From: Desulfobacterales bacterium
Lineage (GTDB): Bacteria > Desulfobacterota > DSM-4660 > Desulfatiglandales > Desulfatiglandaceae
Length of the DNA: 5,267 nucleotides
Assembly (NCBI GenBank): GCA_022013615.1
Contig: JAKLQB010000863.1
Location: forward strand, 1 to 5,267
Direction of reading: 5' to 3'
In this document: one piece after another, positions 1 through 5,267 of the stretch
Position numbering within the stretch: position 1 is the stretch's first letter
Layout of the letters: the number at the start of each line of letters is the position of its first letter
Position numbers and translations under genes: made by a program
Notes under the pieces: generated by a model
The model's database searches: none
The model's input: the letters and a program-made list of their open reading frames with translations, nothing else
Told to the model about the DNA's origin: nothing

Positions 1-263
1 ATTCATTCCAAAAAGACTGGAAAAGCTTTATCCGTGTGGAAGTCAATGACGACTTGAACGGAGTAATTGACAGGATTGTTACCAGCCATCCGCTCCGTGG
101 CTTCGATGCAATCCATCTGGCCTCAGCGCCTATAACCCATGAAATGTTATCTGAGGACTTTCTTTTTGCTTGTTTTGACCGAAACCTTTTGCAGGCGGCA
201 CAGATGGAAGGCCTGGATACCTTACCAAAAAGCGTTGAATCGAATACCACAACCGCAAACTGA
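1..263 (+). CDS. PIN-domain (VapC-like) toxin, C-terminal part, 5' end outside window
   Basis: The open frame enters from the left edge (codons in phase from base 3) and stops at TGA 261-263, giving about 86 residues. The segment LRGFDAIHLASA followed by FACFDRNLLQAAQMEGL is the usual C-terminal half of a PIN-domain ribonuclease. The Asp in GFDAIH and the Asp in CFDRNL match the later two of the conserved acidic residues that bind the catalytic metal. Known PIN toxins of type II toxin-antitoxin modules cleave RNA and are neutralised by a small antitoxin usually encoded just upstream; that gene and the N-terminal Asp lie outside the window. A GTG at 36 is in frame but is most likely an internal valine, because the protein-like sequence continues upstream of it (SFQKDWKSFIR). 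The tail after TLPKSV looks unstructured. The gene converges on pyrD. Family assignment is confident; toxin function is inferred. Confidence 0.82.
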   Translation, partial: SFQKDWKSFIRVEVNDDLNGVIDRIVTSHPLRGFDAIHLASAPITHEMLSEDFLFACFDRNLLQAAQMEGLDTLPKSVESNTTTAN

Positions 264-287
264 GACCCTTGAAAAACACTCCCTTTT

Positions 288-301
288 GCCCAATCTTGGG
301 C
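288..301. repeat. Short inverted repeat between convergent genes
   Basis: GCCCAA (288-293) and TTGGGC (296-301) form a perfect 6-bp inverted repeat with only two bases between; as a hairpin it would be a 5-bp stem with a 4-base loop. It lies between the PIN-gene stop and the pyrD stop, where a terminator would be expected. No T-run follows directly on either strand. On the - strand a TTTTT stretch comes only about 11 bases past the stem. It is a possible weak terminator for pyrKD, not a canonical one. Confidence 0.3.
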
Positions 302-1231
302 TCAACGCTGATCAGCAGGTTTTAATGACCCAATAATTTGGTCAATTCGGGCAATTCCCTGCTCTGCACAAAAGGCCTTTAGCCCTTCAATGATATCCAG
401 GGTAGCCCTTGGATTGACAAAGTTGGCCGTTCCTACCTGGATGGCAGTGGCGCCGGCAATGAGGAACTGGAGTGCGTCCCGGTGATCCACGATTCCTCCA
501 ACACCAATGACCGGTATATTGACGGTCCGCGCGACCTGATAGACCATGTAGAGGGCCACCGGGCGGATTGCAGGGCCTGAGAGGCCCCCTGATATGTTTG
601 CCAGAATGGGGGTGCGGCTTTCTATGTCAATGGCCATGCCCGTCAGGGTGTTGATCAGCGACACCGCATGTGCCCCGGCCTTTTCCACGGCCATGGCGAT
701 TGCGCGGATATCCGTCACATTGGGAGACAATTTGACAATGACTGGTTTATCGCTGTTTTTCAAGACACGCTCTGTCACCCTGGCCGAGACATCCGGGTCC
801 GTGCCAAAGGCCATGCCGCCTTTCTCCACATTAGGGCACGAAATATTCACCTCAATGGCTGATATGCCTTTAACCCCTTTGAGACCGGCTGCCACTTCAC
901 CATACTCGTTTATGCTGTGGCCGTAGATATTGACAATCACGGCCGTATTCAGCTTCTGTAGTGCCGGGAGTTTTTCCTTTAAGAATGTTTCCAGGCCCAT
1001 ATTGGCCAGCCCTATGGCGTTTAACATACCGCAAGGGGTCTCCACGGTCCGGGGAGGGGGATTGCCAGCCCGGGGCTTGAGGGAGAGCCCTTTAACCACA
1101 ATCCCACCCAGGAGGCTGAGGTCTATTAGTTCAGAATATTCCTGGCCGTAACCAAAAGTGCCCGACGCCGTGAGGACAGGGTTCTTCAGCGTCAAGGGGC
1201 CAATTTTTACTCTTAAGTCGGGTTGATCCAT
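302..1231 (-). CDS. pyrD: Dihydroorotate dehydrogenase B (NAD+), catalytic subunit
   Basis: A 309-residue protein, the normal length for class 1B PyrD. It oxidises dihydroorotate to orotate in de novo pyrimidine synthesis in the cytoplasm, using FMN and passing electrons to the PyrK subunit. The sequence is a TIM barrel with the expected landmarks: FMN contacts near TASGTFGYG (21-29) and VVKGLS (45-50), and the substrate-binding stretch NAIGLAN (71-77). The catalytic base is Cys132 in VNISCPNV; class 1A and 1B enzymes have Cys here, where class 2 enzymes use Ser. Further landmarks are VKLSPNVTD (166-174), INTLTG (193-198), GGLSGPAIRP (215-224) and the phosphate-binding IGVGGI...GATAIQVGTA (242-269). 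The ATG at 1231 follows the pyrK stop by 3 nt, and a GGAAAG-like ribosome site lies about 11 nt upstream inside the end of pyrK. The genes are therefore co-transcribed and probably translationally coupled. No truncation or missing key residue is seen. Confidence 0.97.
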   Translation of the reverse strand: MDQPDLRVKIGPLTLKNPVLTASGTFGYGQEYSELIDLSLLGGIVVKGLSLKPRAGNPPPRTVETPCGMLNAIGLANMGLETFLKEKLPALQKLNTAVIVNIYGHSINEYGEVAAGLKGVKGISAIEVNISCPNVEKGGMAFGTDPDVSARVTERVLKNSDKPVIVKLSPNVTDIRAIAMAVEKAGAHAVSLINTLTGMAIDIESRTPILANISGGLSGPAIRPVALYMVYQVARTVNIPVIGVGGIVDHRDALQFLIAGATAIQVGTANFVNPRATLDIIEGLKAFCAEQGIARIDQIIGSLKPADQR

Positions 1232-1234
1232 TGT

Positions 1235-2023
1235 TTACAATACTTTCCAGTCAAGTTTCTGAACATCAAATACCGGCCCATCCTGACACACATGAAAGTA
1301 CGTTCGGTTTTCCCCGGAAGATGCCCTTACAGCACAGCCCTGGCAGGCCCCCAGGCCGCAGGCCATGCTTGTCTCCAGGGATACCTGGCATGGTATATTC
1401 CTTTTAAGAGCCAGCTCTGCCACACGGTTTAACATGGGAATCGGTCCACATGAGAAGATTAGCGGAGGGTCTTCAGAAAAACCTGCAAGATGGTTCTCCA
1501 GGAGTTCTGTCACAAACCCATGATGTCCGGCAGTGCCATCATCGGTGGAAATAAGGGTTTCCATAGCATTAAGGCCAAATTGTTCCAAAGGTAATATCTC
1601 ATTTTCAGAACGATAACCTGCAAGAAATGCTGTTTTCCCGGCATCAATTGCCTGGGCCAGGAAAATAAGCGGGGCAACCCCGATTCCTCCGGCTACTAAG
1701 ACAGAGTTGCAATCTCGTTTTGGGAGATCAAATCCTCTACCCAGCGGTCCCAACACTGATAGTTTTTCCCCTCCTCTGGCTTTGGACATAATTGCAGTGC
1801 CCCGGCCTACTACTTTGTAAAGGATAAGAAACAGGTCATGCCCCCTTGTCCCGCATATGGAAAAAGGGCGTCTTAAAAGTGGATCAATTCCTGGCGTGAC
1901 CCGGATCATCACAAATTGCCCGGGCCTTGCTTCGGCAACAACCTCTGGAGACTCCAGGGCCATTAAAAAAGTTTCAGGGGCCAGCCTTTTGTTGAATACG
2001 ATTTTTGCGTTCTGTTCAAACAT
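1235..2023 (-). CDS. pyrK: Dihydroorotate dehydrogenase B, electron-transfer (FAD / 2Fe-2S) subunit
   Basis: From the ATG at 2023 this is a 262-residue protein of the ferredoxin-reductase-like PyrK family, which relays electrons from PyrD's FMN through a [2Fe-2S] cluster and FAD to NAD+. Visible parts in order: an N-terminal FAD-binding beta-barrel with RRPFSI (51-56); VGRGTAIMS and GPLGRGFDLP (72-100); the nucleotide-binding AGGIGVAPL (111-119); STDDGT (159-164) and CGPIPML (192-198); then a C-terminal cysteine cluster C222-GLGA-C227-QG-C230 plus C246 in HVCQDGPVF, the four 2Fe-2S ligands. An in-frame TTG at 2056 would add 11 residues, but those codons lie inside a REP-like hairpin (2035-2066) and the family normally begins near MFEQNAKI. 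I therefore choose 2023, although no clear Shine-Dalgarno sequence is seen there. It is first in the pyrK-pyrD operon, divergent from the CoA-reductase operon. Confidence 0.95.
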   Translation of the reverse strand: MFEQNAKIVFNKRLAPETFLMALESPEVVAEARPGQFVMIRVTPGIDPLLRRPFSICGTRGHDLFLILYKVVGRGTAIMSKARGGEKLSVLGPLGRGFDLPKRDCNSVLVAGGIGVAPLIFLAQAIDAGKTAFLAGYRSENEILPLEQFGLNAMETLISTDDGTAGHHGFVTELLENHLAGFSEDPPLIFSCGPIPMLNRVAELALKRNIPCQVSLETSMACGLGACQGCAVRASSGENRTYFHVCQDGPVFDVQKLDWKVL

Positions 2024-2034
2024 AGTTAGAATGC

Positions 2035-2066
2035 GTTGGGTTTCGCTTACACTCAACCCAACCTAC
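2035..2066 (-). repeat. REP-like element: GTAG followed by a hairpin
   Basis: Read on the - strand, GTAG (2066-2063) is followed immediately by GTTGGGTT, a 12-base loop, and the complement AACCCAAC, an 8-bp perfect stem (2055-2062 with 2035-2042). A conserved GTAG at the foot of a hairpin is the hallmark of REP sequences mobilised by REP-associated tyrosine (Y1) transposases, as known in E. coli and relatives. The GTTGGGTT...AACCCAAC hairpin with a GTAAGCGA-type loop resembles, from memory, a palindrome dispersed in many bacterial genomes. It ends 12 nt before the pyrK ATG, so it is transcribed in or near the pyrK leader and could affect ribosome access. The repeat identity is inferred from structure alone; no second copy is present in this window. 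Confidence 0.65.
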
Positions 2067-2144
2067 AACTGTCTGTGGTCATAATGAGAATTGCCATGGT
2101 AGCTGAATATCTTTTACACAAAATATCAGAAAGACGCAATCAGC

Positions 2145-2324
2145 AATTGAACGTAGTTTAATTGGCCCATCGCGGATTAGTGTGAAAACCAGGTCGGGAA
2201 CATAGCACAAAAGTATTGTAGGGTCGGGTTTCATACCCGACCGGGGTTGCGGTGGCATATAAAATGCCACCCTACATGATGTGAGCAAAGGCTTTCACAC
2301 TAATCCGCGATGGGCCGTTCAATT
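2145..2324. repeat. Nested inverted-repeat element (MITE-like) with BIME-like core
   Basis: A 27-base arm at 2164-2190 pairs with 2290-2316, with 26 of 27 positions complementary; the inner 24 (2164-2187 with 2293-2316) are perfect. Outside these, AATTGAAC (2145-2152) pairs with GTTCAATT (2317-2324), but the left side carries 11 extra bases (2153-2163). The arms enclose two smaller opposed hairpins (2217-2276). The total of about 180 bp, with long terminal inverted repeats and no coding capacity, fits a MITE or other non-autonomous palindromic element. It would also fold as a long stem in RNA or extrude as a cruciform. No target-site duplication is clear. The mobile nature is inferred; the inverted repeats are directly visible. 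Confidence 0.7.
2217..2276. repeat. BIME-like pair of opposed GTAG hairpins
   Basis: GTAG (2218-2221) precedes a perfect hairpin, GGTCGGGT/ACCCGACC (2222-2229 with 2235-2242, 5-base loop). A second perfect hairpin, GGTGGCAT/ATGCCACC (2251-2258 with 2264-2271, 5-base loop), is followed by CTAC (2272-2275), i.e. GTAG on the other strand. The ends TGTAGGG (2217-2223) and CCCTACA (2270-2276) are mutually complementary, so the unit can fold as a three-way junction as an alternative to two stem-loops. Two REPs in opposite orientation is the arrangement called BIME in enterobacteria. Both GTAG tetranucleotides sit exactly at the hairpin feet, as expected for substrates of TnpA-REP transposases. No such transposase lies in this window. 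Confidence 0.68.
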
Positions 2325-2332
2325 TTACATGC

Positions 2333-2365
2333 GTTTTGTAATATTGCATTGCAATTCTACAAAAC
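2333..2365. promoter_or_regulatory. 33-bp dyad, candidate operator for the CoA-reductase operon
   Basis: GTTTTGTA (2333-2340) and TACAAAAC (2358-2365) are perfect complements. Inside them ATTGC (2343-2347) and GCAAT (2351-2355) are also complementary around the same centre (base 2349). Thirteen of fifteen facing base pairs match around a 3-base centre. Such a long, symmetric, AT-rich dyad 31 bp before a start codon and overlapping a probable -35 box is typical of a repressor site, for example TetR- or MarR-type. The regulator is unknown and not encoded in the window. Confidence 0.55.
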
Positions 2366-2376
2366 ACTTGTATAAA
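2349..2376 (+). promoter_or_regulatory. Candidate sigma70-type promoter of the CoA-reductase operon
   Basis: TTGCAA (2349-2354) as -35 and TATAAA (2371-2376) as -10, with 16-nt spacing, resemble the housekeeping consensus (4/6 and 5/6 matches). Transcription would start near 2383, giving a leader of only about 13 nt before the ATG at 2396. The -35 lies in the right half of the dyad at 2333-2365, so a bound regulator would block it. Position is inferred by eye, and other AT-rich hexamers nearby could serve. Confidence 0.4.
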
Positions 2377-2395
2377 TGCATTATAAAGAAATCTC

Positions 2396-3469
2396 ATGAC
2401 GCGTAAAGAATATCTTATTAAGCAGAAAAAAATGGGCAGGCATATATTCGGTGTTTTTCCGGCCCAATATCCCAGGGAGATTCTGTGGGCCATGAATGTG
2501 GTGCCTGTAGAGATATGGGACCCGCCCCTGGAAATAACGGGCGCTAATGCGCATTTGCAGCCTTACATTTGCTCGGTGGTCAAACTGGGGCTGGAGCTTA
2601 TCCTTCAGGGCAAGTGTGATGACCTGGATGGTTTCCTGTTTCCTCACACCTGCGACTCCATACAGAATCTGGCCTCCATAGTTAACGATTATCTTGGTAT
2701 GGAAAAGCCCTGCTATTTTTTCTATCACCCCAAGGCGCCCTTTCGTGACTCTTCGCGTATTTTCTATATGGAACAGCTCAAGGGCCTGGCCGCGCTACTG
2801 GAGAAGCAGTTAGGCCCTTTGGATCTTTTTAGGCTGAACCAATGTGTAGAGCAGGGCCGGCATGTGGCATCCCTCCTCAGGAAACTGTACAACATGAGGG
2901 CCAGTGGGGAGCTTGCTGCCTCCAATGCCCAGTTCTACCGGGTCATCCGCCAGGGCGAGTTTTTGGTTCCCGATGATTTTATCCCCCTGTTAGAGGAATT
3001 CTTGACTGCATCAAAGGGCCGGTCTGTCGCCGGACCCGCAGTAATCCTCAGTGGGGTCCTACCCAACCCACCTGAGATCCTGACTCTTCTTGACGAGCTG
3101 GGAGTCCGGGTGGCAGATGACGATTTTTTGAATTGTAGCAGGAGATTCCTGGGGTCACCCAGCCAGGCCCGGGATCCCTTTGAAGCCATGGCTGAGACCT
3201 ATTTTGCCTTGCCCCCCTGTACCACCAAAGGTTCTTCAATTGAAGAGCGATTGGAATTCCTGTTTGGTAAGATCAAAGTCAGCGGTGCCAGGGGAGTGAT
3301 ATTTTACATGGTGAAGTTTTGCGAGCCTGAACTTTTTGACGTGCCCCAACTGGTAAAAGAACTTAAAAAAAGGGGACTCGCCACCCTTGTAATTGACTCG
3401 GAACTGAACCAGGGGCTTAGTGGTCAGCTTAATACGCGCGTGGAAGCGTTTGTAGAGATGATAAGTTAG
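2396..3469 (+). CDS. BcrC/BzdN/HgdB-family Fe-S subunit of a benzoyl-CoA reductase / 2-hydroxyacyl-CoA dehydratase-type enzyme
   Basis: A 357-residue cytoplasmic protein of the 2-hydroxyglutaryl-CoA dehydratase D-component family. Known members form the smaller Fe-S subunit of ATP-driven radical enzymes that either reduce an aromatic acyl-CoA (BcrC, BzdN) or dehydrate 2-hydroxyacyl-CoA (HgdB, HadC). Visible signs are an N-terminal [23 protein letters not shown] (family pattern: a Rossmann-like strand then PxEI); Cys59 in PYICS; Cys86 in [11 protein letters not shown]; a second half with [14 protein letters not shown] (231-244); and Cys309 in [13 protein letters not shown], followed by [13 protein letters not shown] near the C-terminus. 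Cys59, Cys86 and Cys309 are the likely [4Fe-4S] ligands. The length fits the small subunit of the family (roughly 360-390 residues). The start at 2396 has only a weak AAGA ribosome site; a Met13 start at 2432 is possible but less attractive. The gene is first in the operon, 7 nt before the large subunit. Family is confident; the substrate is not determined. Confidence 0.88.
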   Translation: MTRKEYLIKQKKMGRHIFGVFPAQYPREILWAMNVVPVEIWDPPLEITGANAHLQPYICSVVKLGLELILQGKCDDLDGFLFPHTCDSIQNLASIVNDYLGMEKPCYFFYHPKAPFRDSSRIFYMEQLKGLAALLEKQLGPLDLFRLNQCVEQGRHVASLLRKLYNMRASGELAASNAQFYRVIRQGEFLVPDDFIPLLEEFLTASKGRSVAGPAVILSGVLPNPPEILTLLDELGVRVADDDFLNCSRRFLGSPSQARDPFEAMAETYFALPPCTTKGSSIEERLEFLFGKIKVSGARGVIFYMVKFCEPELFDVPQLVKELKKRGLATLVIDSELNQGLSGQLNTRVEAFVEMIS

Positions 3470-3476
3470 GCTGCAT

Positions 3477-4789
3477 ATGTCATTAATCAAAAGACTGCGT
3501 TACAATTTCATGAAGGATCTGGGCGCACCAGCCCTTATGGGCATATCAAGGGTGGGGAAAAAAATGCGTCCCATAAAGCCCGATCCCCATTTCGGCCCGC
3601 CGCTTAAGTGCACAAGGCGGTTGAAGGATATAATGACCAGGCACTATTTCCTCTCACGCTATGCCGAGGGGGCAAAGCCCGTTGCCTGGGTTACGAGCGG
3701 CGCGCCAGTGGAAGTGCTGAGGCCTTTTGGTTTTTACACGGTTTACCCGGAAAACCACGGGGCTCTTTGCGGTGCAAAAAAAATGGGGCCCGAGTTTGTG
3801 CTGTGGCCGAAGAACACGGCTATCATCAGGACCTGTGCTCCTATGCCCGGATAGATCTGGGGCACTACTTCTCGGGCAAGACCCCTGTAGGAAAGCTTCC
3901 CAAACCTGATCTTCTTTTCGCCTCAAACAACATTTGCCAGACAGTGGCTTACTGGTATAAGGCCCTGTCCCATTACTTGAAAGTCCCTTTGATCTTATTT
4001 GACACGCCTTACAATTTCAGGGAGATTACTGATAGCGATATCTCGTATATGGTTCGCCAGTTCGAAGAAATGATACCCGTACTGGAGCAGGTGTCAGGAC
4101 GACAATTTAATTACCGGAAGCTTCAGGAATACGTCAGTGTGGCCAAGGATGCCTCGATCACATGGGGCGCAGTACTGGCTACTATGAAAGCCAGACCGGC
4201 GCCCATGACCATATTCGATGCCTTTGGTCATATGGTCCCCATCGTTTCCCTGAGGGGGCTTCCATTGGCATTGGAATACTACCGTACCCTTCTTGCCGAG
4301 CTCAGGGAACGGGTGACCCGTGGTGTGGGAGCTATCAAACATGAACGTAAGCGGCTGATGTGGGACAATATCGCCATCTGGTACAAGATGCGGGATCACT
4401 CAAGTCTCTTCGCCGGGCAGGGCATGAACTTTGTCACCGCCACATACACCAATGCCTGGGCCGAGACAACCCCATATATGGATGAAAACCGTCCCTTTGA
4501 GTCCATGGCCAGGGCATACAGCCTGGTGATCCTCAACAACAATCTCAACAGCCGGCTGGAACTCATGGAGCGGCTTATAAAGGAGTATCAGGTGGATGGG
4601 CTGGTAATCCACTCGGCCAGAAGCTGCAAGCCTTATTCGGTGGGACAGTATGACCTGAAGCGCCTGTTAATGGAACGACTGGAGGTGCCTTCGGTGATTA
4701 TTGAGGCGGATATTGCCGACTCCCGGGCCTACTCCGAGGAGCAGACCCGAACCCGATTGGAGGCCTTCTTTGAGGCAATGGAGGGATAG
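3477..4789 (+). CDS. BcrB/BzdO/HgdA-family large Fe-S subunit, reading frame broken by a -1 frameshift near 3776-3797
   Basis: Two overlapping frames together make one protein of about 437 residues. Frame 3477 encodes residues 1 to about 106, through [15 protein letters not shown] and [17 protein letters not shown], then runs into unrelated sequence and stops at 3854. The frame one base back carries the rest: [36 protein letters not shown], then [31 protein letters not shown] and the end at TAG 4787-4789. The joined length is close to that of BcrB. Cysteines likely to bind or lie near the [4Fe-4S] cluster are C98, C121 (DLCSY), C154 (NNIC) and C384 (RSCKPYS). In this family the subunit pairs with the smaller one to hold the acyl-CoA and receive electrons from the activase. 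No strong Shine-Dalgarno precedes ATG 3477, so coupling to the upstream gene is likely. All family blocks survive apart from the shift, so this is either a sequence error or a recent lesion. Confidence 0.85.
3776..3797 (+). other. Frameshift site in the large-subunit gene
   Basis: The first frame reads GCA AAA AAA ATG GGG CCC GAG and the conserved sequence then continues one base back (GTT TGT GCT GTG GCC GAA). One base appears to be missing, or a -1 shift is needed, between the A8 run (3776-3783) and GAGTTTG (3792-3798). Possible lost bases are an A in A8, a G in G4 (3785-3788), a C in CCC, or one base after GAG. The last choice reads MGPEVCAVAEE, which keeps the most family-like sequence. 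A_AAA_AAA at 3776-3782 is also exactly in phase for -1 slippage. Confidence 0.8.
4780..4785 (+). promoter_or_regulatory. Strong ribosome binding site deciding a TTG start
   Basis: GGAGGG at 4780-4785, inside the last codons of the large-subunit gene, lies 7 nt before TTG 4793. The upstream gene ends in the same frame with TAG 4787-4789, so the activase cannot start earlier. No ATG or GTG lies between that stop and the conserved GIDVGS motif. The site therefore fixes TTG as the start and couples translation to the upstream gene. Confidence 0.8.
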
Positions 4790-4792
4790 GGT

Positions 4793-5267
4793 TTGGACTA
4801 TTTTGCCGGTATTGACGTAGGTTCTCTCAGCACAGATGTAGTCATTCTCAACGGTGGAGGTGAGGTGTGCGGCCACAGCATTATAGAAACCGGGGCGAAC
4901 AGTACTGAAGCTTCCGAAGATGCACTTGAAAAGGCGTTGGCACAGGCTGGCATAGGCCGCGGAGATCTCGCAAAAATTGTGGCGACGGGATATGGCCGGG
5001 TTTCCGTGCCCCTGGCAGACAGAAAATTCACCGAAATCTCATGTCACGCCCTGGGGGCATATTACCTTTTTCCGGATACTGGCACGGTCATAGACATTGG
5101 TGGCCAGGATTCCAAGGTGATCCGGGTTGGAGAGGGTGGCAAGGTTGCGGATTTCACGATGAACGATAAGTGTGCTGCCGGCACAGGGCGCTTTCTGGAA
5201 GTGATGGCGGCCAAACTTCGGGTACCCTTAGGTGAAATGGGCGATCTGTCTCTTCATGCGAAAGGCG
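4793..5267 (+). CDS. ATP-dependent CoA-enzyme activase (BcrA/BcrD/BzdP/HgdC family), N-terminal part, 3' end outside window
   Basis: 158 codons are present before the window ends, of a family usually about 260-290 residues long (BcrA types are longer). It belongs to the ASKHA (actin/hexokinase/Hsp70) fold: a homo- or heterodimer hydrolyses ATP to drive a low-potential electron from ferredoxin into the two-subunit Fe-S enzyme encoded upstream. Visible motifs are the phosphate-1 loop GIDVGSLSTDVVI (6-18), ATGYGR (64-69), EISCHALGA (81-89), the phosphate-2 loop VIDIGGQDSKVI (99-110), and NDKCAAGTGRFLEVMA (124-139). Cys127 in NDKC matches the cysteine that binds the intersubunit [4Fe-4S] cluster in Acidaminococcus HgdC, which from memory has the same number. 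The second ligand lies beyond the edge. The start is TTG, 3 nt after the previous stop, with a strong GGAGGG. Activase identity is confident. Whether it is the A- or D-type subunit of a heterodimer, or a homodimer, cannot be told here. Confidence 0.92.
   Translation, partial: MDYFAGIDVGSLSTDVVILNGGGEVCGHSIIETGANSTEASEDALEKALAQAGIGRGDLAKIVATGYGRVSVPLADRKFTEISCHALGAYYLFPDTGTVIDIGGQDSKVIRVGEGGKVADFTMNDKCAAGTGRFLEVMAAKLRVPLGEMGDLSLHAKG

Larger units (their letters stand above)
2024..2395. other. Gene-free divergent intergenic region, palindrome-rich
   Basis: About 370 bp separate the divergent pyrK and the small-subunit gene at 2396. I find no credible protein gene here. The short open frames on the - strand cross the palindromes and show no recognisable protein features. 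The region holds a GTAG hairpin beside pyrK, a nested inverted-repeat element at 2145-2324, and a dyad/promoter region at 2333-2376, each listed separately. The 2067-2144 stretch shows nothing I can name. No convincing pyrK promoter or pyrimidine attenuator could be recognised by eye. Confidence 0.75.

Noticed and set aside
139..336. Second + strand open frame overlapping the PIN gene end
   Set aside because: Out-of-frame shadow of the PIN-domain sequence that runs into the convergent pyrD end.
594..1151. Open frames on the + strand opposite pyrD
   Set aside because: Antisense shadows of a fully conserved pyrD, with no independent protein features.
2024..2160. Pyrimidine-type attenuator or riboswitch upstream of pyrK
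   Set aside because: No terminator/antiterminator pair or recognisable PyrR-binding element was seen; the only strong structure is the REP-like hairpin.
2222..2271. Two hairpins considered as rho-independent terminators
   Set aside because: No T-run follows either stem, no gene ends nearby, and the exact GTAG feet fit REP elements better.
2079..2493. Short open frames on the - strand across the intergenic region (2079-2288 and 2272-2493)
   Set aside because: They run through the palindromic element and into the antisense of the small-subunit gene, and have no recognisable motif or ribosome site.
3608..3793. Upstream part of the second large-subunit frame, read as a 393-aa protein starting at 3608
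   Set aside because: Residues before the frameshift point do not look like the family, whereas the overlapping 3477 frame encodes the conserved N-terminal blocks over the same bases.

Overview
The window looks like a piece of an anaerobic bacterial chromosome of roughly balanced base composition. The gene content suggests a strict anaerobe, and I lean towards a deltaproteobacterium (Desulfobacterota). That taxonomic call is inference: it rests on a PyrK-dependent class 1B dihydroorotate dehydrogenase, a low-potential CoA-ester reductase/dehydratase locus, and abundant REP-like palindromes. No rRNA, tRNA, CRISPR array or transposase gene is visible.

Left part (1-2023): the C-terminal end of a PIN-domain (VapC-like) toxin runs off the left edge on the + strand. 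It converges on a two-gene pyrimidine operon on the - strand, pyrK then pyrD (electron-transfer and catalytic subunits of dihydroorotate dehydrogenase B), separated by 3 nt.

Middle (2024-2395): a gene-free divergent intergenic region of about 370 bp, dense in palindromes. It holds a REP-like GTAG hairpin abutting the pyrK start. It also holds a roughly 180-bp nested inverted-repeat element whose core is two opposed GTAG hairpins (BIME-like). Next to the rightward operon is a 33-bp near-perfect dyad overlapping a plausible sigma70-type promoter, a good operator candidate.

Right part (2396-5267): a rightward operon of three tightly spaced genes. In order these are a small Fe-S subunit of the BcrC/BzdN/HgdB family, a larger subunit of the BcrB/BzdO/HgdA family, and the start of an ASKHA-fold ATP-dependent activase (BcrA/BcrD/HgdC family) that runs off the right edge. 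In this family the activase uses ATP hydrolysis to push a low-potential electron into the two-subunit Fe-S enzyme. The order small subunit, large subunit, activase resembles bcrCBAD/bzdNOPQ of class I benzoyl-CoA reductases more than hgdCAB or hadIBC dehydratase operons, but the substrate cannot be read from sequence. The large-subunit gene is broken by a -1 frameshift close to an in-phase A_AAA_AAA run. This may be a sequencing or homopolymer error, a real mutation, or, less likely, recoding.
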